From assembly GCF_001894985.1 (NCBI RefSeq), contig NZ_BCXG01000004.1, positions 62,001 through 126,000 of the forward strand: a stretch of 64,000 nucleotides of DNA, read 5' to 3'. The notes below the pieces were generated by a model that saw only the letters and a program-made list of their open reading frames with translations, searched no databases and was not told the origin of the DNA. Shown here in pieces: positions 47,830 through 55,701 of the stretch (its first letter is position 1; every line of letters begins with the position of its first letter). Source of the DNA: Rhodococcus tukisamuensis NBRC 100609 (GTDB taxonomy: Bacteria > Actinomycetota > Actinomycetes > Mycobacteriales > Mycobacteriaceae). A program made the position numbers and the translations under genes.

Positions 47830-49110
47830 ATGAGCACCATCGAACGACCGTTGACCCGCGGTTCGACCGCAATGTGGGTAGCACCGCTCTGCTGGATCGC
47901 CGTCCTCCTCGACGGCTTCGACCTGGTCGTACTCGGCGCCGTCATCCCCTCGCTCCGCGAGTACGGGGACTGGAACCTGAGCACGGGCGCCATCACCGCC
48001 ATCTCGACGTTCGGCCTCGTCGGCATGACCATCGGCGCACTGGTCATCGGCACCCTCACCGACGTCATCGGGCGGCGCCGGGCACTGATCTACGCGGTGG
48101 CCGCCTTCTCGATCGTCACCCTGCTGTGCGCCGTCGCCCCGAACCCGTTCGTCTTCGGGCTGCTCCGCTTCATCGCGGGCATCGGCCTGGGCGGCGCGCT
48201 GCCCACCGCACTGGCCCTGGTCAACGAGTTCTCGAAGAAGCAGGGCGGCGGGTCGGCCTCGACCCTGCTGATGACCGGGTACCACGTCGGCGCCGTCGCG
48301 ACGGCCGCACTGGCCCTGGTGATGATCGAACCCTTCGGCTGGCACTCGATGTTCGTCATCGGCGCGGCGCCCGCGATCGTGCTGATCCCGCTGATGATCC
48401 GGTACCTGCCGGAGTCGCCGTCCTTCCTGCTCTCCAAGGGCCGCCACGACGAGGCCGAGGCCATCGCCGCGCAGTACGGCCTCACCCTCGAGTCGGCGCC
48501 GGCCGCCGACGCAGCCGCCACCGCCACCAACCCGGTCAAGACGCTCTTCTCGCCGAAGTTCCTGCGGAACAGCATCGCCATCTGGGTCACCTCGTTCATG
48601 GGCCTGCTGCTGGTGTACGGCCTCAACACCTGGCTGCCGACGATCATGCGTGAGGCCGGCTACGAACTCGGCGCGGCCCTGACGTTCCTGCTGATCCTCA
48701 ACGCCGGCGCCATCGTCGGCCTGCTCGTCGCGGGCCGCGTCGCCGACAAGATCGGGCCCCGCGCCGCCGCCATCGTGTGGTTCACCGGCGCGGCCATCTT
48801 CCTCGCGGCGCTCAGCATCGACGTCGCGGGCGGCATCTACGTGCTGGTCTTCCTGGCCGGCTGCTTCGTCTTCAGCGCCCAGGTGCTCGTGTACGCCTTC
48901 ACCAGCGCCAACCATCCGGCGGCTATCCGCGCGACCGCCCTGGGCTGGTCCGCGGGCGTCGGCCGGGTCGGCGCGATCTGCGGCCCCCTCCTCGGCGGCG
49001 CGCTGCTCGGCGCCGGCTACGCGGTGCCCTGGGGCTTCTACGCCTTCGCCCTGGTCGGCCTGATCGGCCTGATTGCGATCTCCTCGACCCGCAACCTCGG
49101 CACCGACTGA
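47830..49110 (+). CDS. pcaK: 4-hydroxybenzoate/protocatechuate MFS transporter
   Basis: Proton-coupled aromatic acid importer of the AAHS branch of MFS. 426 residues, twelve predicted helices, with LLDGFDLVVLGAVIPSL in the first helix, GTLTDVIGRRRALI in loop 2-3, and RFIAGIGLGGALPTALALVNEF. GGAGAG precedes the ATG at 47830. Its operator matches those of the pca operon. A strong terminator follows. Other aromatic acids, such as benzoate, cannot be excluded as substrates. Confidence 0.92.
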   Translation: MSTIERPLTRGSTAMWVAPLCWIAVLLDGFDLVVLGAVIPSLREYGDWNLSTGAITAISTFGLVGMTIGALVIGTLTDVIGRRRALIYAVAAFSIVTLLCAVAPNPFVFGLLRFIAGIGLGGALPTALALVNEFSKKQGGGSASTLLMTGYHVGAVATAALALVMIEPFGWHSMFVIGAAPAIVLIPLMIRYLPESPSFLLSKGRHDEAEAIAAQYGLTLESAPAADAAATATNPVKTLFSPKFLRNSIAIWVTSFMGLLLVYGLNTWLPTIMREAGYELGAALTFLLILNAGAIVGLLVAGRVADKIGPRAAAIVWFTGAAIFLAALSIDVAGGIYVLVFLAGCFVFSAQVLVYAFTSANHPAAIRATALGWSAGVGRVGAICGPLLGGALLGAGYAVPWGFYAFALVGLIGLIAISSTRNLGTD

Positions 49111-49125
49111 CGAACCCGACGCGCG

Positions 49126-49158
49126 AGAGGGCCGACCGGGATTCCCGGTCGGCCCTCT
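49126..49158. terminator. strong terminator after pcaK
   Basis: Perfect 15-bp stem: AGAGGGCCGACCGGG at 49126-49140 and its complement at 49144-49158, three-base loop, followed by TTTC on the plus strand. It closes the aromatic block and is close behind the convergent SGNH gene as well. Confidence 0.88.
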
Positions 49159-49176
49159 TTCGTCGGTGGGTGTCGG

Positions 49177-49953
49177 CTAGCTGATGGGTGCGAGCGTGGG
49201 CCGCTTGGCGCTGACGCCGTCGCCCGAGGAACTGCCCCGCACGCGCCGACCGACCCACGGCACCAGGAAGTCCTTGGTCCACGCGAGATCGGCACGCCGC
49301 CGCGACGCCTTGTCGGTGGGCAGGTCGGGCCCCAGCGAGTCCATCTCGATCCGATGCGGGGCGCCGAGCGTCCCGAGTACCCGGATCGCCATGTTCTGGT
49401 GCCCGGGGGTGGACATGTGCAGGCGGTCCCAGTCCCACATCCGCAGGTCCTGGTACTCGCCGAAGCGCCAGAAGTCGACCAGCGTCGCGCCGTGCCGGTC
49501 GGCCACCTCACGCACCAGTTCGTTGTAGATCGCGGAGCGGCCCCGCAGCTTGCCGAACACCGCCGACCAGCCCGCGTCGAACGCGGTCCACATCAGCACC
49601 GTCGCGCCGGTCGCCGTCAGCTTGCCGATCGCCTCGTCGTACCGCGCGGCCAGTGCGTCGAGGTCTACCCTCGGCCGCATCAGGTCGTTGCCACCCGCGT
49701 AGATCGTGACGAGATCGGGTTCCATCGCGATCGCGGCGTCGAGCTGTTCGTCGACGATGGGCCCGAGCAGCCGACCGCGGACGGCCAGGTTGGCGTAGCC
49801 GAAGTCGGCGTCGCGCCGGGCCAGCTCCTCCGCCACCCGGTCCGCCCAGCCGCGTAGGCCGTTCGGTCGCGTCGGGTCGGGGTCGCCGACGCCCTCGCTG
49901 AACGAGTCACCGAGTGCGACGTACCTGTGGAATACGGGTTCCTGCGGCATCAT
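49177..49953 (-). CDS. SGNH/GDSL-type hydrolase
   Basis: 258 residues. Block I GDSFSEG carries the nucleophile S17; block II is near YANLAVRG; block III is YAGGNDLMRP; and block V DRLHMSTPGH carries Asp and His. No signal peptide is visible, so it should act inside the cell on an unknown ester. The C-terminus is basic and Ser-rich (RRVRGSSSGDGVSAKRP). Two ATGs in a row (49953, 49950) follow a G-rich stretch. It lies downstream of the mannose-1-phosphate guanylyltransferase on the same strand. Confidence 0.9.
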   Translation of the reverse strand: MMPQEPVFHRYVALGDSFSEGVGDPDPTRPNGLRGWADRVAEELARRDADFGYANLAVRGRLLGPIVDEQLDAAIAMEPDLVTIYAGGNDLMRPRVDLDALAARYDEAIGKLTATGATVLMWTAFDAGWSAVFGKLRGRSAIYNELVREVADRHGATLVDFWRFGEYQDLRMWDWDRLHMSTPGHQNMAIRVLGTLGAPHRIEMDSLGPDLPTDKASRRRADLAWTKDFLVPWVGRRVRGSSSGDGVSAKRPTLAPIS

Positions 49954-50004
49954 GCCCCCCAGTATTTCAGTAGCAAAGCTAAGGAATCTGGAATCAGTGC
50001 CGAA

Positions 50005-51126
50005 TCACACGTCGGTGCTGAAGCGGACGCCACCGTCGGGCAGGGCCACGCCGGGCCACACCCGGGCGCCGCGCAGCAGTTCGCAGCGCGCGCCGATGTC
50101 GGCGCCGTCGCCGATCACGGCGTCGCGGACCAGTGCCCGCGGGCCGATCCGGGCACCGAACCCGACGATCGAGCGCTCCACCGTCGCGCCGGCCTCCACC
50201 ACAGCACCGTCGAACAGGATGGCGCCGTCGAGTCGCGCCCCGGCGCCGACCTCCGCGCCCCGGCCGACCACGGTCCCGCCGATCAGCACGGCCCCCGGCG
50301 CCACTCCGGCCCCCGGGTGCACCAGTGCCTCGCCGCGCGGGCCGGTCAGCGCCGGGGACGGCGCGATGCCGCGGACCAGGTCCGCCGAGCCGCGGACGAA
50401 GTCCTCCGGAGTCCCCATGTCACGCCAGTACGCGGCGTCCACGTGGCCGAACACCCGCCGACCGTCCGCCAGCAGTCCGGGGAACACCTCGCGTTCCACC
50501 GACACCGGGCGACCCGCCGGGATCTTCTCGATGATCTCGCGCCGGAACACGTAGCAGCCGGCGTTGATCTGGTCGGTCGGCGGATCCTGCGTCTTCTCCA
50601 GGAAGTCGGTGACCCGGCCGTTCTCGTCGGTCGGCACGCAGCCGAATGCGCGGGGATCGCCCACCCGGACCAGGTGCATCGTCACGTCCGCGTCGGTGGC
50701 GGCGTGGGTGTCCAGCACCGCCCGCAGGTCGGTACCGCCGAGCACGTCGCCGTTGAACACGACCACGTTGTCGGCGCGCAGCTTCGGGAGCACGTTGCGG
50801 ATGCCGCCGCCGGTGCCCAGCGGCTCGGTCTCGGTGACGTACTCGAGTTCGAGGCCCAGCTCGGAACCGTCGCCGAAGTGCTCCTCGAAGACCTCCGCCT
50901 TGAACGACGTGCCGAGCACCACGTGGGTGATGCCCGCGGCCCGGATCCGGGCCAGCAGGTGCGTCAGGAAGGGCAGGCCCGCCGTCGGCAGCATCGGCTT
51001 CGGCGCCGACAGGGTCAGCGGCCGTAGCCGCGTGCCCTTGCCTCCGACCAGCACGACCGCGTCCACCGCGTCGTTCCGCACAATCTCGTTCCCCACGATG
51101 TCATTGCCCCCAAAGTCATCCGACAT
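50005..51126 (-). CDS. manC: mannose-1-phosphate guanylyltransferase / NDP-sugar pyrophosphorylase
   Basis: Makes GDP-mannose (corresponds to Rv3264c, there called ManB). 373 residues: N-terminal nucleotidyltransferase with VVLVGGKGTRLRPLTLSAPKPMLP and FNGDVLGG, and a C-terminal left-handed beta-helix of hexapeptide-like repeats (IGGTVVGRGAEVGAGARLDGAILFDGAVVEAGATV). ATG at 51126 overlaps the wbbL stop by 11 bases and has AGAGGAG upstream. The N-terminal stretch SDDFGGNDIVGNEIVRNDA is unusual. Sugar specificity is inferred from context. Confidence 0.9.
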   Translation of the reverse strand: MSDDFGGNDIVGNEIVRNDAVDAVVLVGGKGTRLRPLTLSAPKPMLPTAGLPFLTHLLARIRAAGITHVVLGTSFKAEVFEEHFGDGSELGLELEYVTETEPLGTGGGIRNVLPKLRADNVVVFNGDVLGGTDLRAVLDTHAATDADVTMHLVRVGDPRAFGCVPTDENGRVTDFLEKTQDPPTDQINAGCYVFRREIIEKIPAGRPVSVEREVFPGLLADGRRVFGHVDAAYWRDMGTPEDFVRGSADLVRGIAPSPALTGPRGEALVHPGAGVAPGAVLIGGTVVGRGAEVGAGARLDGAILFDGAVVEAGATVERSIVGFGARIGPRALVRDAVIGDGADIGARCELLRGARVWPGVALPDGGVRFSTDV

Positions 51127-52009
51127 GGCCGGTTGTCTCCTCTTCGTTCGCACGATTGCGCACCGCCGACGCCACGGCGATCTTCGACCGCACCGCCAGA
51201 CCGCCCTTGAGCGCCCACCGCACCGGAGCCTGCCACCAGTGCGGATGCCGGTCCGCCTGGAACCGGTAGGCGCTCTGGTGGTGAGCCGGCAGCATCAGTT
51301 CGGGGTGGCGCCCGGCCGCGTGACCCTTGGTATGGGTGACCTCGGCGGACGGGACGAACACGTTGAGCCAGCCGGCCCGGCCCAGCCGGTCGCCGAGGTC
51401 CACGTCCTCCATGTACATGAAGTAGCGCGAGTCGAAACCGTTGACGGCGTCGAACGCCGCGCGGCGCATCAGCAGGCAGGACCCGGACAGCCAGCCGACC
51501 GCACGCTCGGAGACCTGCTCGTTCTCCTGACGGTAGCGCTGCGTCCACGGGTTCGACGGCCACACCGTGCCGAGCAGCGCGTGTCCGGCGCCGGACACCA
51601 GTCCGGGGACCTCGCGGGCGGACGGGTAGACGCTGCCGTCGGGCTCGAGCACCAGCGGCCCGAGCGCGCCCGCCCGCGGCCAGCGCTCGGCGGCGGCGAG
51701 CAGGGTGTCGATGGATCCGGCGCCCCAGCGGATGTCGGGGTTCGCGACGACGACGAACTCGCACGCGGGATCCAGCTCGGCGACCGCGCGGTTGATCGCG
51801 CCGCCGTAGCCGATGTTCTCCCCCGTGCGCAGCAGGCGCACGTTCGCATTCGACGCGGCGGCCGCCTCCGGCGCACCGTCCGTCGAACCGTTGTCGACCA
51901 TGACGACCTGCGTCGTCAACCGGGTTGCGTCCTGGAGGCTGTCCAGGAACTCCTGGAGATGCCTGCCGGGCGAATAGGTAACCGTCACCACGGCCAGCTG
52001 CGAACTCAC
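51116..52009 (-). CDS. wbbL: dTDP-rhamnosyltransferase WbbL (arabinogalactan linker)
   Basis: Family 2 glycosyltransferase that adds rhamnose to decaprenyl-diphosphate-GlcNAc, building the linker between peptidoglycan and arabinogalactan. 297 residues: AVVTVTYSPG at the start, VVMVDNGSTDG, the metal-binding NPDIRW, and YFMYMEDVDLGDRLGRAGW. The C-terminal part has the HHQSAYRF motif. GTG at 52009 starts it, about ten bases after rmlD. The trio rmlD-wbbL-manC matches Rv3266c-Rv3264c. Confidence 0.94.
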   Translation of the reverse strand: MSSQLAVVTVTYSPGRHLQEFLDSLQDATRLTTQVVMVDNGSTDGAPEAAAASNANVRLLRTGENIGYGGAINRAVAELDPACEFVVVANPDIRWGAGSIDTLLAAAERWPRAGALGPLVLEPDGSVYPSAREVPGLVSGAGHALLGTVWPSNPWTQRYRQENEQVSERAVGWLSGSCLLMRRAAFDAVNGFDSRYFMYMEDVDLGDRLGRAGWLNVFVPSAEVTHTKGHAAGRHPELMLPAHHQSAYRFQADRHPHWWQAPVRWALKGGLAVRSKIAVASAVRNRANEEETTGHVG

Positions 52010-52019
52010 GCGGGCAACC

Positions 52020-52877
52020 TTAGTCGCAGACCGCGGGCACCTCCGCCAGGGCCGCCTCCAGCGCCGCGCGCCACGGCCGCAGCGGGGTCAGACCCGCCGT
52101 CGCCCACGCCGCCGGGGAGAGCACCGAGTAGGCCGGACGAGGGGCCGGCCGCGGGAACTGCGCGGTTCCGCAGGGCCGTACCCGTTCCGGGTCCGCGCCC
52201 ACGGCGGCGAACACCGCGCGGGCGAGGTCGAACCAGCTGGCCTGCCCGGAGTTGGTCGCATGCAGGACGCCCCTGACCGCGTCGCGGCCGGCCAGCTCGA
52301 GCAGACCGGCCGCGAGGTCACCGGCGAAGGTCGGCGAGCCGACCTGGTCGTCCACCACGTCGACGTGGTCGCGCTCGCGTTGCAGCCGCAGCATCGTGGC
52401 CACGAAGTCGGATCCGGTCCCGGTGTACACCCAGGCGGTGCGGACCACCACCGCGGCCGGGTCCGCGGCCAGCACCGCCCGCTCCCCCGCCAGCTTGGTC
52501 CGCCCGTACACGGTCCGGGGACCCGTCGGCGCGTCCGGCTCGTACGGGACGGTCGCGTCGCCGGCGAACACGTAGTCGGTCGAGACGTGGACCAGCCGGG
52601 CGCCGACGCGCGCGGTGGCCTCGGCAAGGGTGCGCGGCCCGTCGACGTTCACCCTGGTCGCGGCGGGCTCGTCGGACTCTGCGGCGTCGACCGCGGTGTA
52701 CGCGGCGCAGTTGAGCACCACCGAACCGGGCCGAACAGCCGCGGCCACGGCGTCGGGATCGGTGATGTCCAACTCGCCCGACCCCAGGCCGACGACGTCC
52801 AACCCGAGAGTGGCACCACGGCGGAGCAACTGGGTACCGAGCTGGCCACGGGCGCCGGTCACAAGGATCTTCGTCAC
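52020..52877 (-). CDS. rmlD: dTDP-4-dehydrorhamnose reductase
   Basis: Last step of dTDP-L-rhamnose synthesis; its product is used by WbbL. 285 residues of the extended short-chain dehydrogenase family: ILVTGARGQLGTQLL for NAD(P)H, STDYVFAGD and the catalytic YGRTK. GTG at 52877 is chosen because homologues begin just before KILVTGARGQLG; the very long frame upstream is antisense to the LCP gene. No clear ribosome binding site; the transcript may be leaderless. Confidence 0.94.
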   Translation of the reverse strand: MTKILVTGARGQLGTQLLRRGATLGLDVVGLGSGELDITDPDAVAAAVRPGSVVLNCAAYTAVDAAESDEPAATRVNVDGPRTLAEATARVGARLVHVSTDYVFAGDATVPYEPDAPTGPRTVYGRTKLAGERAVLAADPAAVVVRTAWVYTGTGSDFVATMLRLQRERDHVDVVDDQVGSPTFAGDLAAGLLELAGRDAVRGVLHATNSGQASWFDLARAVFAAVGADPERVRPCGTAQFPRPAPRPAYSVLSPAAWATAGLTPLRPWRAALEAALAEVPAVCD

Positions 52878-52982
52878 ATCGGAAAGTCTGGCACGCCGGT
52901 CCGAGGTCCGAGACCGGGGCCGTTTCGTCAGTAGCCTGAGACCGGGTCGAAGGGACACCGTATCGACAGGAGGACCTAATTC

Positions 52983-54539
52983 GTGCCGGACAGCAAGGTG
53001 CGCGGCGGCAGTACGCCGGGCCGAAGACCGCCCAGGGGTGATCGGTCGCGCCCGACCACCTCGGCGGGCGGGCTGACCGCCCACCCGGGACGACTGGCCC
53101 TTGCCATCGTGTCGGCGCTGGTCCTCGTGGTCACCGGGTTCGCCTGGCGCAGTGTCGACTCCCTCGAGGCCAACCTCGCCACCGCCCGACTCGGGCTCGG
53201 CGGCACCAAGGACGGCGCGCTGGACATCCTGATGGTCGGCACCGACAGCCGCACCGACGCGCACGGCAACCCCCTCTCGCAGGGCGAGCTCGACTCGCTG
53301 CGCGCGGGCGACGCCGAGGCCGACAACACCGACACCGTCGTGCTGATCCGGGTGCCCGTCGACGGCAGTTCCGCGACCGCCCTGTCGATTCCGCGCGACT
53401 CCTACGTGGACGTCCCGGGCATCGGCAACTCCAAGATCAATGCCGCGTTCGGCGCGACCAAGGCCACCGAACTCGACCGGCTGAAGGCGGAGGGCGAATC
53501 CGACTCCGAGGCCGAGCAGCAGGCCACCCAGGCCGGCCGCGAGGCCCTGATCAAGTCGGTCGCGAACCTGACCGGGGTGACCGTGGACCACTACGCGGAG
53601 GTCGGTCTGCTGGGATTCGTCCTGCTCACCGATGCCGTCGGCGGCGTCGACGTGTGCCTGAACAACCCGGTGGACGAGTGGATGTCCGGGGCCAAGTTCC
53701 CGGCAGGCGAGCAGACCCTCCGCGGCGCCGACGCGCTGTCCTTCGTCCGGCAGCGACACGACCTGCCCCGCGGCGATCTCGACCGCATCGTCCGCCAGCA
53801 GGTGTTCATGGCCTCGCTGGTGCACCAGGTGCTCTCCGCGAAGACGCTGAGCAACCCGAGCAAGCTGAGCCAGCTCAGTTCCGCGGTACAGCGCTCGGTG
53901 GTGATCGACGACGACTGGGACATCCTCGGTTTCGCCAAGCAACTGCAGGGTCTCGCCGGCGGCGAGGTCAAGTTCGAGACGATCCCGGTCGTCGACATCA
54001 ACGCGACCACCGACTACGGCGAGTCCATCGTGCAGGTCGATCCCAAGGCTGTCCGCAAGTACGTGGCCTCGCTCGCGGGCCAGGGCGAGGACACTGACTC
54101 CGACGCGGCGTCGACACCGTCGGTGGACCCCTCGACCGTGACGGTGGACGTCGCCAACGACAGCGGAATCGGCGGGCTGGCGACACGGGTCGCGGAGGCG
54201 TTGTCCGCGAAGGGCTTCCTCGAGGGCGCGGTCGGCAACAACACCGGCACGTCGGTGAGCACCAGTCGGGTCCTGGCCGCCGACTCCGACTCCGACGGCG
54301 CGAAGTCGGTCGCCGCGGCGCTCGGCGGGCTGCAGGTGGTCGGCGACCCGTCGCTGCCGGCGGACACCGTGCGGGTGGTGCTCGCCACCGACTACTCGGG
54401 TCCCGGTTCCGCCTCGGCCACCACGTCCGGTTCCGCCGAACCGACCTCCGACATCGTCGAGAAGGGCACCAACACCACCCCGGTCACCCCGGGGCCGGCC
54501 ATCGATGCCGGCCGCAAGGGACCCCAGTGCGTGAACTGA
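52983..54539 (+). CDS. LytR-CpsA-Psr (LCP) family cell-wall ligase with LytR_C domain
   Basis: Membrane-anchored enzyme that transfers arabinogalactan to peptidoglycan, like mycobacterial CpsA (Rv3267). 518 residues: basic cytoplasmic N-terminus, one transmembrane helix (about 38-55), the LCP domain with MVGTDSRTD, SIPRDSYVDVPG, KINAAFG and SFVRQRHDLPRGDLDRIVRQQ, and a C-terminal LytR_C domain (about 375-475). AGGAGG precedes the GTG by nine bases. A 17-base tandem repeat spans its stop codon. Divergent from rmlD. Confidence 0.94.
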   Translation: MPDSKVRGGSTPGRRPPRGDRSRPTTSAGGLTAHPGRLALAIVSALVLVVTGFAWRSVDSLEANLATARLGLGGTKDGALDILMVGTDSRTDAHGNPLSQGELDSLRAGDAEADNTDTVVLIRVPVDGSSATALSIPRDSYVDVPGIGNSKINAAFGATKATELDRLKAEGESDSEAEQQATQAGREALIKSVANLTGVTVDHYAEVGLLGFVLLTDAVGGVDVCLNNPVDEWMSGAKFPAGEQTLRGADALSFVRQRHDLPRGDLDRIVRQQVFMASLVHQVLSAKTLSNPSKLSQLSSAVQRSVVIDDDWDILGFAKQLQGLAGGEVKFETIPVVDINATTDYGESIVQVDPKAVRKYVASLAGQGEDTDSDAASTPSVDPSTVTVDVANDSGIGGLATRVAEALSAKGFLEGAVGNNTGTSVSTSRVLAADSDSDGAKSVAAALGGLQVVGDPSLPADTVRVVLATDYSGPGSASATTSGSAEPTSDIVEKGTNTTPVTPGPAIDAGRKGPQCVN

Positions 54540-54560
54540 TGCGGTGTGTGAACTGATGGC
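54527..54560 (+). repeat. 17-base tandem repeat over the LCP stop codon
   Basis: GTGCGTGAACTGATGCG (54527-54543) and GTGTGTGAACTGATGGC (54544-54560) match at 14 of 17 positions. The LCP stop codon lies in the first unit, so the second unit repeats the stop context. Probably a local slippage duplication. Confidence 0.7.
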
Positions 54561-54601
54561 CGTTCGACTGGTGCAGTGCGCCAACTAGAGAAAGCGGATT
54601 C

Positions 54602-55324
54602 GTGAGCGAGACCAACCTGACCGCGGCCCTGCTCGACCCGATCCTGCAGCGGGACCCGGCGCGGCCGCGCGTCACCTACTACGACGACGCCAGCGGCGAG
54701 CGCATCGAGCTGTCCGCGCTCACCCTCGCGAACTGGGCTGCCAAGACCGCGAACCTGCTGCGCGACGAGTTCGGTCTGCTGCCGGGGGCCCGGGTGAGCG
54801 TGCTGCTTCCTGCGCACTGGCAGTCCGCCGCCGTCCTGCTCGGCTGCTGGTGGACGGGTGCGGAGGTGCTGCTGACCGCCGCCGACGACGCGGACCTGGC
54901 ACTGGTCACCGCCGAGGGACTGGACGAGGTCGCGGACCTGCCCGAGGTGGCCGTGCTGTCCCTCGACGCGTTCGGCCGCCCGGCCGACAACCTGCCGGTG
55001 GGCGTGACCGACTACGCGACCTCGGTGCGGGTGCACGGCGACCAGTTCCGCCCCGACGCGGCGGCGGCCGGCGCCCCCGCTCTGGACGGCCTGACCGTCG
55101 CCGAGGTCCTGGCGGACGCTCGCGAATCCGCGGCGGCGCAAGGCTTCTCCGCCGACGACCGGGTGCTGTCCACCACCGGGTGGTCGAACACCCGCGAGCT
55201 GACCGACGGACTGCTGGCCGTGCTGGCAGCCGGAGCCTCGCTGGTGCAGGTCGCGAACCCGGACGAGCAGAGGTCCGAGCGTCGCGTCGCGAGCGAGAAG
55301 GTGACCCGGGTGCGGGCAGGCTAG
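54602..55324 (+). CDS. TIGR03089 family protein (adenylating-enzyme-like fragment)
   Basis: 240 residues resembling only the N-terminal part of acyl-CoA synthetase/AMP-ligase proteins: YYDDASGERIELSALTLANWAAKTANLL and VSVLLPAHWQSAAVLLGCWWTGAEVLLT. The adenylation motifs of the full enzymes are absent, which is normal for this actinobacterial family (Rv3268). GTG at 54602. It follows the LCP gene on the same strand after 62 bases. The function is unknown; a role beside the cell-wall genes is inferred from conserved position. Confidence 0.88.
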   Translation: MSETNLTAALLDPILQRDPARPRVTYYDDASGERIELSALTLANWAAKTANLLRDEFGLLPGARVSVLLPAHWQSAAVLLGCWWTGAEVLLTAADDADLALVTAEGLDEVADLPEVAVLSLDAFGRPADNLPVGVTDYATSVRVHGDQFRPDAAAAGAPALDGLTVAEVLADARESAAAQGFSADDRVLSTTGWSNTRELTDGLLAVLAAGASLVQVANPDEQRSERRVASEKVTRVRAG

Positions 55325-55500
55325 CCGCTCAGCCCACCCAGGCTGCCGAGGCCGCCCATGCCCAAGCCGCCGCCCAAGCCGCCGCCGTTGCCGCCGTTGC
55401 CGCCGCCGTTGCCGCCGCCGTTGCCGCCGTTCATGCCTGTCAGCAGATTGCTGATCAACCCGATCATGGCCAGCAGTACGTTCTCGCTGATCGATCCCAT
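55321..55500 (-). CDS. 59-residue Gly/Asn-rich small protein
   Basis: ORF with AAGGAG about 12 bases before ATG 55500. The N-terminus (residues 1-23, MGSISENVLLAMIGLISNLL...) is hydrophobic and could form one helix. Residues 24-59 are almost only Gly, Asn and Leu: a GGN/GGGN run, then GGGLGGGLGMGGLGSLGG. Its stop and the stop of the opposite gene share the bases CTAG. The composition recalls a miniature PGRS-type tail, but homology is not shown. Part of the low complexity could be chance in G-C-rich DNA; the start region and ribosome binding site argue for a real gene. Confidence 0.5.
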   Translation of the reverse strand: MGSISENVLLAMIGLISNLLTGMNGGNGGGNGGGNGGNGGGLGGGLGMGGLGSLGGLSG

Positions 55501-55664
55501 CGTGCCCTCAACTCCTTGCGTTACCGGAAACGGTCACACCGCACCGCCGTGACAGTGCGCTGTCCTCCGCGCCGCGCCCCGATCGCCGCACTGCTCCCAT
55601 TGAACGCCTCACCCGGGGCATTGGCCAGGGTCGCTCGGCATCTGGCACCGGGTGCACGACCGGA

Positions 55665-55699
55665 CACCGCGCCGCGCAGAGACCCGGCGCGGCGCGGTG
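55665..55699 (-). terminator. terminator after the ABC exporter genes
   Basis: Perfect 13-bp stem (CACCGCGCCGCGC at 55665-55677 and its complement at 55687-55699) with a nine-base loop, starting two bases after the permease stop. The remaining bases 55501-55664 hold the upstream region of the 59-codon ORF and no other recognisable gene. Confidence 0.75.
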
Positions 55700-55701
55700 G
55701 C

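Noticed and set aside
52878-54584. N-terminal extension joining rmlD to a longer minus-strand frame
   Set aside because: The added part is exactly antisense to the LCP gene, which has clear motifs; rmlD homologues start near 52877.
55365-55432. CRISPR-like or microsatellite array of GCC/GTT units
   Set aside because: The repetition is of three-base units that follow Gly and Asn codons; there are no spacers or repeats of CRISPR length.
55358-55552. Plus-strand Pro/Leu-rich ORF opposite the 59-codon gene
   Set aside because: Its PPLPPLPPPLPP content is the complement of the GGN codons; it has no ribosome binding site, while the minus-strand frame has one.
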